In this document: positions 8,733-18,144 of the stretch, piece after piece
How the letters are laid out: the number at the start of each line of letters is the position of its first letter
How positions within the stretch are numbered: the stretch's first letter is position 1
Source of the DNA: an uncultured Sediminibacterium sp.
GTDB taxonomy: Bacteria; Bacteroidota; Bacteroidia; Chitinophagales; Chitinophagaceae
Reading direction: 5' to 3'
Length of the DNA: 64,000 nt
Assembly (NCBI RefSeq): GCF_946481145.1
Contig: NZ_CAMLMJ010000008.1
Location: 62,001 to 126,000, forward strand
Position numbers and translations under genes: made by a program
The notes under the pieces: generated by a model
The model's input: the letters and a program-made list of their open reading frames with translations, nothing else
Database searches by the model: none
What the model was told of the DNA's origin: nothing

Positions 8733-9194
8733 ATGGTTATCGATCAGTTAAGCAATGCAGCACGTTACTATGGTTTGGGAACTTTAATTGAAAAAGCACT
8801 TCTCTTTTTACAACATACTGATCTCAATACACTGGAGAACGGCAAGCATGAGTTGGAAGGAGATGCTTTATTTGCAATCGTTCAGGAGTACGACACAAAA
8901 GATCCTGCACAGGAAAAACTGGAATCGCATAAAAAATATATTGACGTACAATTTGTCGTAAGTGGTACAGAAAAAATGGGGCATGCTCTCCTTAAAAAGC
9001 AAACCCCATCACGTGCTTATAATCCCGAAGACGACTATATGTTATTTGATGAAACTCCGGATTTTTTCTCCATTGTAAATGAAGGCATGTTCACCATCTT
9101 CTTTCCAACAGATTTACACATGCCCTGGATTCGCAATGGCAGTTCATCCCATGTGAAGAAAATTGTTATTAAAGCGCTGGCCGATAGACCATAG
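8733..9194 (+). CDS. YhcH/YjgK/YiaL-family protein
   Basis: 153 residues, the usual family size. The family has a double-stranded beta-helix fold; some members handle sugar acids, and YhcH of E. coli is linked to sialic acid anomer conversion. Conserved parts visible are ESHKKYIDVQFVVSGTEKMG, DDYMLFDE and MFTIFFPTDLHMPWI, with the metal-binding His/Glu pattern of the fold. The last codons (Asp-Arg-Pro-stop, gatagaccatag) lie inside the left arm of the repeat at 9182-9215, so a repeat element appears to provide the stop codon. Confidence 0.9.
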   Translation: MVIDQLSNAARYYGLGTLIEKALLFLQHTDLNTLENGKHELEGDALFAIVQEYDTKDPAQEKLESHKKYIDVQFVVSGTEKMGHALLKKQTPSRAYNPEDDYMLFDETPDFFSIVNEGMFTIFFPTDLHMPWIRNGSSSHVKKIVIKALADRP

Positions 9195-9215
9195 TCCATG
9201 GTCCATGGTCTATCG
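9182..9215. repeat. Word-built inverted repeat overlapping a stop codon
   Basis: CGATAGACCAT (9182-9192) and ATGGTCTATCG (9205-9215) are perfect 11-bp arms with tccatggtccatgg-type words between. The left arm covers the final codons and part of the stop of the YhcH-family gene. It sits in the 51-nt gap between two convergent genes and may terminate both. Confidence 0.8.
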
Positions 9216-9245
9216 ACTATGGTTGCCTCTAAATTCTACACAGGT

Positions 9246-9830
9246 TTAGAGATAAGAAGCAATCTCTTTTACGGATGCTCTTTTGCGGTAATCGGGATTA
9301 AAGAATACGTATTTAATTTTTCCGTTCTTGCCAATGATATAAGTGGCAGGTACGGGTAAATTAGCCCCGTTCTCGCCATTTGCAACATTAAAATCAATGC
9401 CAAAAGTCTTATAGCGATCGATAGTTGTTTGAGGCACAGCAAAGTTCACCTGATAATCTTTCATGATCTTCATCTTAACATCGCTGATGATAGGAAAAGA
9501 CGCTTTTGTTTTCTCAACTGTTTTAACCACATTTTCCTGAATTTCAGGAGATATAGCTACCACTGTAGCTCCCTTACCGGTAATTGCAGAAAGTGAATCA
9601 TTCATCTGACTCATTTGCTTATTGCAATAAGGGCACCATTGACCACGGTAAAACATCAATACTACATCACCTTTTTTCAATGCTGATTCCAGGGAAAACG
9701 GCTTCCCATTATTATCTGTAGCAGTAAACATTGGAGCGTTGTCTCCTACTTTTAATCCCTGGGGATCTGTAGTTTGTGCGGAAAGTAATACAGCAAATAA
9801 CAACGAAAAGGTTGTGAATAGCAATTTCAT
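9246..9830 (-). CDS. Exported peroxiredoxin-like protein (AhpC/TSA family)
   Basis: 194 residues with a signal peptide (MKLLFTTFSLLFAVLLSAQ). The thioredoxin-fold domain (about 25-190) carries VLMFYRGQWCPYCNKQM, a CxxC centre (CPYC) rather than the single peroxidatic Cys of classic AhpC, plus VVAISPE and the cis-Pro region LPVPATYIIGKNGKI. Likely a periplasmic thiol peroxidase or thiol-disulfide reductase. No partner is adjacent. Confidence 0.88.
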   Translation of the reverse strand: MKLLFTTFSLLFAVLLSAQTTDPQGLKVGDNAPMFTATDNNGKPFSLESALKKGDVVLMFYRGQWCPYCNKQMSQMNDSLSAITGKGATVVAISPEIQENVVKTVEKTKASFPIISDVKMKIMKDYQVNFAVPQTTIDRYKTFGIDFNVANGENGANLPVPATYIIGKNGKIKYVFFNPDYRKRASVKEIASYL

Positions 9831-9897
9831 ATTTAGTTTTCTTTAAGTGACGTACTCAATTCAACCTCCTTACAAAAGACTAATAAGATATTGGGAT

Positions 9898-11745
9898 TTA
9901 TTTTTCATGTTTGATCCCATAAAGACTCCCACCCTTTTCAAATAATCGGTCAACCCGCTTCTCAACCGCAGGATCTTTTACAACCGCCGGTGCATGATGG
10001 GGTTTTACCCGCGCATCAATAATCATGGGTCCTTCTGTACCCCAATGTTTGTTTTCAACAAAAGATCCAATACCATAAATATCATGTGAAGGATTGCATC
10101 GGGTGTAAGTAACCCAAACATAATTATTCAGGTTGGCAGCGGTAAATGCAGCATCATCGCAAACAATGATTTGTACAATACCTGTTAACTCTTTCAATAC
10201 TGGATAATAAGTAGCATGTAAAGCTTCCATTTCTTTTGCAGCAGTTGCTGCATCGCTATATGTATTCATTTCCAAACAAATAACCCCAGGCATCGCAAGT
10301 GCAACAGCGCCGAAATTATTTCTTTCCGAAAATATGCCCGGAATATCATTGGCCAATTCACGCTGAATGTCCCCATAAGCCGCAATTACAACCTTGCTTC
10401 CGGTATTTAAACCTGTTCCGGAATAATCCAGTGTATCAATAGTGGTATGTGTATGAAAATGTATGTCTCGCTGAAGGTTAATGCGTTCAAAAATATAGGT
10501 GAAAAACGCCTGTATATCATTTGTCTTTAGTCTTCCGGTATCATCCGCAGTAATAAACAAGAATTTAGCCAGACTAAGTTGTCCGGTTCCCAGTATATGG
10601 TTGGCAATTGTAAGTATTTCGGCTGGCTGTTTTGCTGGCATAAATGGCGTATAGCGCTCACTACCTATTGCAAGTAAAAGCGGGTGCACACCTGCCGCAT
10701 CTACAGCATGCACTTCTTTCACACCAGGTATTTCCTGTGGAATGGCATCTCCGGTAATTTCATGAATCAATGCCCCAAAGCTGGTATCTTCTTGTGGTGG
10801 TCTTCCAACCACTGTAAATGGCCAGATAGCATTTTTCCTTGCATATACTTTATGTACCCGCATTAAAGGGAATGGATGTTCCAGACTATAGTATCCAAGA
10901 TGATCGCCGAATGGGCCTTCAGGCTTGTTTTCGCCGGGATATACTTCACCGGTAATTACAAAATCAGCATCCGTGCTAATACAAAAACCATCCTGGTACA
11001 TATACCTAAACCTACGGCCACCAAGAACGCCAGCAAATGTCATTTCACTGATTCCTTCCGGCAATGGCATAACCGCAGCAACAGTATGTGATGGTGGTCC
11101 ACCAACAAAGCAACTAACTTTAAGGGGAAGTCCTTTCTTATTTGCTTTTGTCTGATGTACACCAATACCTCTATGCAACTGATAATGCAATCCAATTTCT
11201 TTATTGGGTAGGTACTGGTTACCACCCAATTGAATCCGGTACATACCCAGATTAGCTTTCATGATACCGGGCTGGTCAACATCTTCCGTATATACCTGAG
11301 GAAGTGTTACAAATGGACCTCCGTCCATGGGCCAATGATGTATTTGCGGCAAATCTTTTATAGCAATTTCCTGGAACAGAACAGGTTTGTTCAATGGATT
11401 TTTTAAGGGGAAAGCTTTCATTGCAGCCAAGCCGGTAGATAAATGGCTGAATGGCTGTTTGAGGGCTTTCAACGGATCGGCTTTTAACTGAATGAGTTTT
11501 TCAACTACTTGAAGTGTATCTCTAAAAATAAACCGACTACGATCAAGTGTACCAAAAATATTAGAAGCAGCCCTGAAAGAACTGCCTTTAACCTGTTCGA
11601 ATAATATAGCTGGGCCACCCATCTCATGCACACGCAAATGAATTGCGGCCATTTCCAGGTAGGGATCTACCTCTTCCCTGACACGTATCAACTGACCATG
11701 TTTTTCCAGGTCTAACAAGCAGGATTCCATTGATGAATATGCCAT
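9898..11745 (-). CDS. UbiD-family decarboxylase (prenylated-FMN dependent)
   Basis: 615 residues from the ATG at 11745; an upstream TTG at 11769 would add eight residues without better support. UbiD enzymes use prenylated FMN to decarboxylate aromatic or alpha,beta-unsaturated acids. Visible parts are LEKHGQLIRVREEVDP at the N-terminus, GMYRIQLGGNQYLPNKEIGLH, AVMPLPEG (about 210), VVGRPPQEDTSFG and ICLEMNTYSDA. In this phylum such a gene is often assigned to quinone biosynthesis, but no ubiX or menaquinone gene lies nearby, so the substrate is open. CAGATTTG 12 nt before the start is one mismatch from a -7 element. Confidence 0.9.
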   Translation of the reverse strand: MAYSSMESCLLDLEKHGQLIRVREEVDPYLEMAAIHLRVHEMGGPAILFEQVKGSSFRAASNIFGTLDRSRFIFRDTLQVVEKLIQLKADPLKALKQPFSHLSTGLAAMKAFPLKNPLNKPVLFQEIAIKDLPQIHHWPMDGGPFVTLPQVYTEDVDQPGIMKANLGMYRIQLGGNQYLPNKEIGLHYQLHRGIGVHQTKANKKGLPLKVSCFVGGPPSHTVAAVMPLPEGISEMTFAGVLGGRRFRYMYQDGFCISTDADFVITGEVYPGENKPEGPFGDHLGYYSLEHPFPLMRVHKVYARKNAIWPFTVVGRPPQEDTSFGALIHEITGDAIPQEIPGVKEVHAVDAAGVHPLLLAIGSERYTPFMPAKQPAEILTIANHILGTGQLSLAKFLFITADDTGRLKTNDIQAFFTYIFERINLQRDIHFHTHTTIDTLDYSGTGLNTGSKVVIAAYGDIQRELANDIPGIFSERNNFGAVALAMPGVICLEMNTYSDAATAAKEMEALHATYYPVLKELTGIVQIIVCDDAAFTAANLNNYVWVTYTRCNPSHDIYGIGSFVENKHWGTEGPMIIDARVKPHHAPAVVKDPAVEKRVDRLFEKGGSLYGIKHEK

Positions 11746-11869
11746 ATCAACAGTACAAATCTGGTTCAACGAATAATTACCATTGCAAATTACACCATTA
11801 CAGGCATAGGGTTGACTGATTCAGCATTATTTACGAACTTGTTGAATCTTATCAACTAAACCAACTTTT

Positions 11870-12289
11870 ATGATTCATCATTTTACCGACCACGTCAACT
11901 GGTTGTCATTGTTATTAGCCTCCCTTGCCTATTTTATCCTTGGTGCTATCTGGTATGGAGGAATATTCTCAAAACCATGGGTTAAGCTCTCCGGAATTAA
12001 TGTTGATGACCCGAATATGAAAAAAGGCGTTGCTGTTACCATGCTCAGTAGTTTTATATTGATGGCAGTAAGCTGTATCGGGTTATCAATTTTTCGTCAA
12101 CAAATACCGATGAACAATTATCAAGATGCACTACATATTGCTTTGCTGCTGGGAATTTGTTTCAGTACTCCGGCTATCAGTATCGGGTATCTTTATAATA
12201 AAAAGCCTGCCGGACTTTATTTCATAGACTGTGGGTATCACTTGTTAGGACTTATTCTGGCAAGCGTTATCATGCAATATTTGGGATAA
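11870..12289 (+). CDS. DUF1761 membrane protein
   Basis: 139 residues with four predicted membrane helices (about 12-32, 53-73, 86-106 and 115-136). LASLAYFILGAIWYGGIFSK and the short hydrophilic loop KPWVKLSGI are typical of DUF1761. Function is unknown. It is divergent from the UbiD gene and is followed by a 20-bp inverted repeat. Confidence 0.85.
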   Translation: MIHHFTDHVNWLSLLLASLAYFILGAIWYGGIFSKPWVKLSGINVDDPNMKKGVAVTMLSSFILMAVSCIGLSIFRQQIPMNNYQDALHIALLLGICFSTPAISIGYLYNKKPAGLYFIDCGYHLLGLILASVIMQYLG

Positions 12290-12341
12290 GGGTAGTTAAG
12301 CTGTTTTATTTTATTCGTTCCGCTTGGATGCGGATAATTTT

Positions 12342-12389
12342 AGCCACAGATTCACAGATTATATGCGATTAATCTGTGAATCTGTGGCT
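12342..12389. repeat. Perfect 20-bp inverted repeat
   Basis: Arms 12342-12361 and 12370-12389 are exact reverse complements with an 8-nt loop. Each arm contains the word cacagatt twice (agccacagattcacagatta). TTTT follows the right arm, so it could serve as a terminator for the DUF1761 gene. The rest of the 12290-12516 spacer is unremarkable until the pdxJ promoter. Confidence 0.85.
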
Positions 12390-12504
12390 TTTCGCATTGA
12401 TGCATTGGGAGAAGCTTATTTTTACAGAACTCACTGTCTTTTAGCTTGTGGCCGTTAGCCAATATTCCCCAACCATCATTGTTTCAAAACTCCTGACTTC
12501 TAAC

Positions 12505-12512
12505 TAACTTTG
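12505..12512 (+). promoter_or_regulatory. -7 element of pdxJ, nearly leaderless
   Basis: TAACTTTG is an exact TAnnTTTG element with only 4 nt between its G and the pdxJ ATG. If transcription starts at the usual distance, the mRNA has almost no 5' leader. Confidence 0.6.
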
Positions 12513-12516
12513 CAAT

Positions 12517-13236
12517 ATGACAAAACTTAGTGTAAACATCAACAAATTTGCTACACTCAGGAATAGTCGCGGGGGCGATAATCCGAATGTACTAAAAGCA
12601 GCAGCAGATGCGGAAAAATTTGGTGCTGATGGTGTAACTGTGCATCCCAGGCCCGATGAAAGACATATTCGTTATGATGATACCCGTGCGATAAGAAAGA
12701 TAATTACTACCGAATTTAATATTGAGGGGAATCCAACCGAGCAAAAGTTCATAGACCTTGTATTGGAAACTAAACCTCACCAGGTAACATTGGTACCGGA
12801 TGCACTTGGTCAACTTACCAGCGACCATGGATGGAATACTATAGAACACCGGGAATACCTGATTAATACCATTAGTATTTTTAAACGTGCAGGCATTCGG
12901 GTTTCTATTTTCGTTGATCCGATTGTTGAAATGGTTGAAGGTGCAGCAGCTACAGGTACTGACAGAATTGAACTTTATACAGAAGGCTATGCAAAAACTT
13001 TTGCCTGTGGTAAGGCAGAAGCTGCAATTGCTCCTTATGTTGTTGCAGCAAAAAAGGCCAAAGAATTGGGCTTAGGTATTAATGCTGGTCATGACCTGGA
13101 TCTCACCAACCTGAAATTCCTTAAACAACATATCCCCTTTCTGGACGAAGTTAGTATTGGTCATGCACTGGTATGTGATGCCATTTACCTTGGTTATGAA
13201 AATGCCGTACAGATGTATAAACGTCAATTAGTTTAG
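12517..13236 (+). CDS. pdxJ: Pyridoxine 5'-phosphate synthase
   Basis: Joins 1-deoxy-D-xylulose 5-phosphate and 3-amino-2-oxopropyl phosphate to give pyridoxine 5'-phosphate, the last step of the DXP-dependent vitamin B6 pathway. 239 residues, normal length. Signatures are KLSVNINKFATLRNSRGG, GADGVTVHPRPDERHIR, EFNIEGNPT, VTLVPD and the phosphate-binding GHALVCDAIYLG. The start is fixed by the -7 element 4 nt upstream. The GH29 gene follows after 16 nt, possibly co-transcribed. Confidence 0.97.
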   Translation: MTKLSVNINKFATLRNSRGGDNPNVLKAAADAEKFGADGVTVHPRPDERHIRYDDTRAIRKIITTEFNIEGNPTEQKFIDLVLETKPHQVTLVPDALGQLTSDHGWNTIEHREYLINTISIFKRAGIRVSIFVDPIVEMVEGAAATGTDRIELYTEGYAKTFACGKAEAAIAPYVVAAKKAKELGLGINAGHDLDLTNLKFLKQHIPFLDEVSIGHALVCDAIYLGYENAVQMYKRQLV

Positions 13237-13252
13237 GGTTAAAATACTACCT

Positions 13253-14686
13253 GTGAAAAAAATAATACTTGCGTTATTGCTTCTGAATGGAATATTTTCA
13301 ACTGCACAATCCATACAGCCAGTATATCCAATACCTACAAAAGAACAGCTAGCTTGGCACGAAAAAGAATTTTATTTATTTATTCATTTTGGCCCAAATA
13401 CTTTTACAGATAAGGAATGGGGTGAAGGAAATGAAAGACCTGATGTATTCAATCCTACTCAATTAGATTGCAACCAGTGGGTAAGGATTGCAAAAAAAGC
13501 AGGTGCGAAAGGTATTATATTAACAGCCAAGCACCATGATGGTTTTTCATTATGGCCCAGTAAATACAGCACCCATACCGTTAAGCAAAGTAAATGGATG
13601 GATGGAAAGGGCGATGTGGTAAAAGCATTGGCAACAGCCTGTAAAAAGGAAAACCTTGAAATGGGTGTTTATCTATCCCCATGGGATAGAAACCATCCTA
13701 AATATGGTACGCCGGAATACAACGATATTTATATTGCCACCATGCAGGAATTACTGCAGCAATATGGTCCATTTTTTGAGTTTTGGTGGGATGGTGCAAA
13801 TGGTGAAGGCCCGAATGGCAAGAAACAAGTGTATGATTTCAGGCGCTTTGAAGCCGCCGCTTTCAAAACACAACCTGGACTCATTATTTTCAGCGATATA
13901 GGTCCAAGTATCCGTTGGTGTGGAAATGAAAATGGATTTATTGGTAACACAAACTGGAACTTATTGGATACAGCGGGTTTTGCAAGAGGACATGGCGCAC
14001 CACCTACCGACACTTTGAATCAGGGTAATTATAATGGCAAGAACTGGATACCTGCTGAGGCAGATGTGTCTATTCGTCCGGGATGGTTTTATCATCCTGA
14101 AGAAGATGGGAAGGTGAAAACTCCGGCACAATTATTCAATATCTATCTAAGGTCTGTAGGTAATGGCGGTAATCTATTACTGAATGTGCCACCCGACAGA
14201 AGGGGGCTCTTTCATCCGGCAGATTCTGCTGCCCTTATGGGCTTTGCAGAAATGAGAAAAAAAGCATTTCAAAAAGACCTCTTCTTAAATGCAAAATTAT
14301 CTACCAATGATGTCCAAAAAGATGGCTTGTCAAAACTTGTTGACCAGGATATAAATACATTCTGGAATGCAGCATCTGACAAGGATGTAGACATCCTTAT
14401 TTCCCTTCCAAAAGTTACTTCACTGAATACTATAAGCCTGGAAGAAATGATTAGTTATGGACAACGTGTTATTAACTTTAGTATTGAATACCTGAAGGAT
14501 GGCCAATTTGAAAAAATTTACTCAGGTACAACTATTGGAAGAAAAAAAATAGCCAGTTTTCCTGCCATTCAAACAGACAAAATCAAAATCGTTATTCATA
14601 AAACAAAAGCACCTGTTGTGCTTAGAAATATCAGCGCCTATTTAATTGAAGACTTACTTAATTATGTAAAAATCGGACATCAGTAA
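13253..14686 (+). CDS. Alpha-L-fucosidase, GH29, exported
   Basis: 477 residues from a GTG codon that begins a signal peptide (MKKIILALLLLNGIFSTAQ). The GH29 domain (about 25-345) shows FYLFIHFGPNTFTDKEWG, GIILTAKHHDGFSLWPSKYS, and FFEFWWDGANGEG, where the Asp is the expected catalytic nucleophile. NLLLNVPPDRRG closes the domain. Residues about 355-470 look like a discoidin/F5-8C-type beta-sandwich (LVDQDINTFWNA, IEYLKDGQFEKIYSG). The family removes fucose from glycans; substrate is not predictable here. Confidence 0.93.
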   Translation: MKKIILALLLLNGIFSTAQSIQPVYPIPTKEQLAWHEKEFYLFIHFGPNTFTDKEWGEGNERPDVFNPTQLDCNQWVRIAKKAGAKGIILTAKHHDGFSLWPSKYSTHTVKQSKWMDGKGDVVKALATACKKENLEMGVYLSPWDRNHPKYGTPEYNDIYIATMQELLQQYGPFFEFWWDGANGEGPNGKKQVYDFRRFEAAAFKTQPGLIIFSDIGPSIRWCGNENGFIGNTNWNLLDTAGFARGHGAPPTDTLNQGNYNGKNWIPAEADVSIRPGWFYHPEEDGKVKTPAQLFNIYLRSVGNGGNLLLNVPPDRRGLFHPADSAALMGFAEMRKKAFQKDLFLNAKLSTNDVQKDGLSKLVDQDINTFWNAASDKDVDILISLPKVTSLNTISLEEMISYGQRVINFSIEYLKDGQFEKIYSGTTIGRKKIASFPAIQTDKIKIVIHKTKAPVVLRNISAYLIEDLLNYVKIGHQ

Positions 14687-14776
14687 TTGAGGTCTATCTA
14701 TACCCCTATTCATTTATCATATTCTCTGCAAGGGATAATTGTTTCGTAGTAGATTGCTCATCTAAAACGATACAAC

Positions 14777-15880
14777 ATGAAACCTTTATTGCTCATTTTT
14801 TGCCTGCTTACCATGGGTATTACACAGGCACAAAGAATACTTACTACGCCTCCCAGTGGCGGGAACAAAAAAGCCATGGTTGGCGAACAGATTGGCTTTA
14901 CCAATGTTACCATTCAATACGACAGGCCGGCGGTAAAAGGAAGGGAAGGAAATATCTGGGGGCAATTAGTACAACCAGGTTTTTTCGATCTTGGATTTGG
15001 AAATACCACAGCCGCCCCATGGCGTGCAGGTGCAAATGAAACTACCATCATTTCTTTTGATAAAGATGTTACCATTGAAGGCAAGCCACTGAAGGCAGGA
15101 AAATATGGATTTTACATTGCTTATGGAGCAGATCTAAGTACCTTAATCTTTTCATCAGATTATCAATCATGGGGAAGTTATTACTATGATCCAAAAAATG
15201 ATGTATTAAGGGTAACTGTTAAGCCTATATCAACAAACATTTCAACCGAATGGCTCCGTTACGATTTTTCCAATCAGACAGAAGCTGGTGCTACAATAAG
15301 TTTGCTTTGGGAAAAATTAGCCATACCATTCCGGGTTGAAACAGACTTGGTGCAACAGCAAATAGAAAGTTTTAGAAAAGAATTAAGAACGGATAAAGGA
15401 TTCTATTGGGTTCCCTGGCAGCAGGCAGCTCAATATTGTCTCGAAAAAAACGTAAACCTCAATGAAGCTTTATTATGGGCAGACACTTCCGTAAACGCCT
15501 CTTTGGGAGATCGTAATTTCGTTACACTTTCTACCAGGGCGAGAATTCTGGAAAAGCTTGGCCGTAAAGAAGAAGCATTGGCTGGAATGAAAGATGCCAT
15601 ATCAATGGGCAATATGAACCAGTTGCATCAATATGCCAGGCAGTTGATGCAACAGAAGAAAAATACGGAGGCATTGGAGATTTTCAAACTGAACATGCAG
15701 AAGAACCCAGATCAGTTTACCCCTTTGATGGGAATGGCCAGAATTTATTCGGCTATGGGTGAATACAAAAAAGCCCTGGAAATGGCTGAAAAAGCTCTAC
15801 TACTGGCTCCTGCGGGTCCAAACAGAAGTTTTACTGAAAGGGCCATTACCTTATTAAAAGAAGGCAAAGACATTAACTAA
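14777..15880 (+). CDS. Exported DUF2911-TPR protein
   Basis: 367 residues. The signal peptide is MKPLLLIFCLLTMGITQAQ. Residues about 22-190 form a DUF2911 domain (TIQYDRPAVKGREGNIWG, PWRAGANETTIISFDKDV, LKAGKYGFYIAYG, ISLLWEKLAIPFRVE). The rest contains tetratricopeptide-type helices (KLGRKEEALAGMKDAISMG, KNTEALEIFKLNMQKNPDQF, MGEYKKALEMAEKALLLAP). Function unknown. It is a longer relative of the lipoprotein at 7274-7798. The gene ends just before a 42-nt palindrome. Confidence 0.88.
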   Translation: MKPLLLIFCLLTMGITQAQRILTTPPSGGNKKAMVGEQIGFTNVTIQYDRPAVKGREGNIWGQLVQPGFFDLGFGNTTAAPWRAGANETTIISFDKDVTIEGKPLKAGKYGFYIAYGADLSTLIFSSDYQSWGSYYYDPKNDVLRVTVKPISTNISTEWLRYDFSNQTEAGATISLLWEKLAIPFRVETDLVQQQIESFRKELRTDKGFYWVPWQQAAQYCLEKNVNLNEALLWADTSVNASLGDRNFVTLSTRARILEKLGRKEEALAGMKDAISMGNMNQLHQYARQLMQQKKNTEALEIFKLNMQKNPDQFTPLMGMARIYSAMGEYKKALEMAEKALLLAPAGPNRSFTERAITLLKEGKDIN

Positions 15881-15882
15881 TA

Positions 15883-15924
15883 TCAATTCCCTGCACCGGA
15901 CTTAAGTCTGGTGCAGGGAATTGA
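15883..15924. repeat. 42-nt palindrome next to the purE promoter
   Basis: Positions 15883-15903 and 15904-15924 are reverse complements over 21 nt with one mismatch (a possible G-T pair in RNA) and no loop. It begins just after the stop of the DUF2911-TPR gene and ends 14 nt before the purE -7 element, so it covers the -33 region. Terminator, operator, or both. Confidence 0.85.
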
Positions 15925-15938
15925 TAAATTTGATTTGT

Positions 15939-15946
15939 TATCTTTG
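15939..15946 (+). promoter_or_regulatory. -7 element of purE, nearly leaderless
   Basis: TATCTTTG is an exact TAnnTTTG element, followed by CAGT and then the purE ATG. This supports the start at 15951 and implies a very short or absent leader. Confidence 0.6.
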
Positions 15947-15950
15947 CAGT

Positions 15951-16469
15951 ATGACAAATAAAGCTCCGCTGGTTGGTATTATCATGGGAAGCGATAGCGA
16001 CCTGAATATTATGCAGGCTGCAGCAGATATGTTGAAACAATTCGATATTCCCTTTGAATTAACCGTAGTATCTGCACACAGAACACCACAGCGTATGGCT
16101 GAATATGCTGAAAAAGCCAAAGCCAGGGGTTTACAAGTCATTATTGCAGGTGCCGGAGGCGCTGCACACCTTCCCGGTATGGTAGCAGCTATTACTACCC
16201 TTCCTGTTATTGGTGTACCCATTAAATCATCTAACTCAATTGATGGTTGGGATTCTGTTTTATCTATCCTTCAAATGCCTAACGGCGTACCGGTGGCAAC
16301 AGTTGCTTTAAATGCTGCAAAAAATGCTGGTATCCTTGCCGCACAAATCATTGGCTCAACGGATACTGCGGTTGGTGAAAAATTATCTGCTTATAAACAA
16401 CAAATGCAGGATGAAGTAAGCGTTAAAATTGATGGTTTGAAAGCACAATGGCCTAACAATTTCGATTAG
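15951..16469 (+). CDS. purE: N5-carboxyaminoimidazole ribonucleotide mutase
   Basis: Converts N5-CAIR to CAIR in de novo purine synthesis. 172 residues from the ATG at 15951; a start 30 nt upstream would lie inside the promoter. Class I PurE signatures are [49 protein letters not shown] and the conserved [14 protein letters not shown]. No purK is adjacent. bshC is convergent, with six bases between the stop codons. Confidence 0.97.
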   Translation: MTNKAPLVGIIMGSDSDLNIMQAAADMLKQFDIPFELTVVSAHRTPQRMAEYAEKAKARGLQVIIAGAGGAAHLPGMVAAITTLPVIGVPIKSSNSIDGWDSVLSILQMPNGVPVATVALNAAKNAGILAAQIIGSTDTAVGEKLSAYKQQMQDEVSVKIDGLKAQWPNNFD

Positions 16470-16475
16470 TAGATT

Positions 16476-18074
16476 TTATTCTATGGTGATGGTCACGAAA
16501 GCTGATTCAAGGGTCAGTGAATTTTGTGCTAGCATTTCTATCCAATCTGCTCCATATCTTCCATACCATCCTGAAAAATTATCTACCCTTTCCTGTAAAC
16601 TATCCCCTGGAAATAAATGAGTTTTTAACGCTGCTATTTGTCTTTCTTCTGTTTCAAATTTTCGCTTTTCAGCACGCAACATTTTTTTCTCCAGCTCTTC
16701 TATTCGTTTTGCTGCTTTCACTTCAAGTGCTTCAACATGTGGTATTAATGTGCCATCAATTGTGCCTGCACGTTGTTTCAATTGGTCATACAGCAAAGAC
16801 AAAGATTTCAACTCTTCAGATAAGCCCAATTTTTTGTCGGAGCTTCTGCGTACGTATTGTTCTAATAAATCAGCTTTCTTTTTGAAAAAGTCGGCCATAG
16901 TAAAACCAAGCTGTTTCATTTTATTTTCCTGCTCGACGCTAAGTATCAGAAAGGAATTACGTAAAACCAATACAGGATAGGGCACTGAAATGGTGGCAAA
17001 TACGTTTTTCAATTCAAGCCAGTATGCCAGCTCACCTCCCCCACCAATAAATGCAATATTGGGCAATATGGTTTCCTGAAATGCTCCCCTGAGAATTACG
17101 TTCGGACTAAATCTTTCCGGGTGTTGTTCAACTTCTTCCAGAATTTGTTCTTTGGTAAACCGAAGCTTTAAGCTGTTTACGACATAATCATCGCCATCTT
17201 TTTCAATCCTCTCCCGAATATCATCAATCAGGTAAAACAGGTTGATATCTCTGCCCCCTGCCTGTACTTTATAATTTTTACCGATTTCCTGAATGGTTTC
17301 ATTTACGATACCATGAGAAAACCCTTCCAGTAATTCTTTTCGAATGGTGGATTTAAAAGCACTTTTTAATGTGCTGCTATCTGGTATAAGTACCACCAAC
17401 CCATATTTTCCGAAAAGTGCATTCACCAAATCTAATGTAGCTTCCTGTATGGTTCTTCCAGGGGTATAAGCCTGTCTGAATAACTGTGAAAGCTCTTTAC
17501 CATATTGCAGCACGCCTGTTTGCCCCTCAATAGCAGTTAGTAACTGTACTAACTCTTTGTCTACTTTCATCCTACCCACAGCACCCTTTTGGTTAGTGGC
17601 CCATTTTAATTTATTTCCATCAATACTAATCTGGCCAAGCTCATCCAGGTCCGCATCTTCACTACCCATATAATAAACCGGCACAAATTGATAGGAAGGC
17701 AACTGTTCAGATAAGTAGCTGGCTAATTGAATAGCATGCAAAATTTTATAGATAAAATATAGGGGGCCGGTAAAGATATTAGGTTGATGGGCTGTTACAA
17801 CCGTAAACGTATTTCCATCTCCCAATGCTTCTATATTCGCCGAAACCAATGGAGTGGTATTCACCGTTGCATACTGTTCCTGTAAACTATCTCTTAATAA
17901 CCCTCTGGGCGTGTTAAATGCTTTCCTCGCAAGTATTGCATCTTCTATACCTTTCAAATCAACCGTATGCTGGTAAAAGGGTCGAATGGTTGCAGATTGT
18001 GCTATATAATCAGTCACAATCGAAGAAAAATATCCAGTGCTTTCGTAAGATAAACGGGTAGAGTGATGCTTCAT
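16476..18074 (-). CDS. bshC: Bacillithiol biosynthesis cysteine-adding enzyme
   Basis: Adds cysteine to glucosaminyl-malate in the last step of bacillithiol synthesis, the low-molecular-weight thiol of many Firmicutes and Bacteroidota. 532 residues, typical length. Family marks are VTAHQPNIFTGPLYFIYKI, FVPVYYMGSEDADLDE, LPNIAFIGGGGELAYWLEL (about 340) and PVLVLRNSFLIL, plus a C-terminal coiled coil (AKRIEELEKKMLRAEKRKFE). bshA and bshB are not in the window. TACTTTTA, one mismatch from a -7 element, lies upstream. Confidence 0.95.
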   Translation of the reverse strand: MKHHSTRLSYESTGYFSSIVTDYIAQSATIRPFYQHTVDLKGIEDAILARKAFNTPRGLLRDSLQEQYATVNTTPLVSANIEALGDGNTFTVVTAHQPNIFTGPLYFIYKILHAIQLASYLSEQLPSYQFVPVYYMGSEDADLDELGQISIDGNKLKWATNQKGAVGRMKVDKELVQLLTAIEGQTGVLQYGKELSQLFRQAYTPGRTIQEATLDLVNALFGKYGLVVLIPDSSTLKSAFKSTIRKELLEGFSHGIVNETIQEIGKNYKVQAGGRDINLFYLIDDIRERIEKDGDDYVVNSLKLRFTKEQILEEVEQHPERFSPNVILRGAFQETILPNIAFIGGGGELAYWLELKNVFATISVPYPVLVLRNSFLILSVEQENKMKQLGFTMADFFKKKADLLEQYVRRSSDKKLGLSEELKSLSLLYDQLKQRAGTIDGTLIPHVEALEVKAAKRIEELEKKMLRAEKRKFETEERQIAALKTHLFPGDSLQERVDNFSGWYGRYGADWIEMLAQNSLTLESAFVTITIE

Positions 18075-18144
18075 ATTGAGGCGTAAAAGTACAATTTACT
18101 GGAAATAGATGGTGCCGCTGGTAATTTTTTAACTTGGGGGGATT

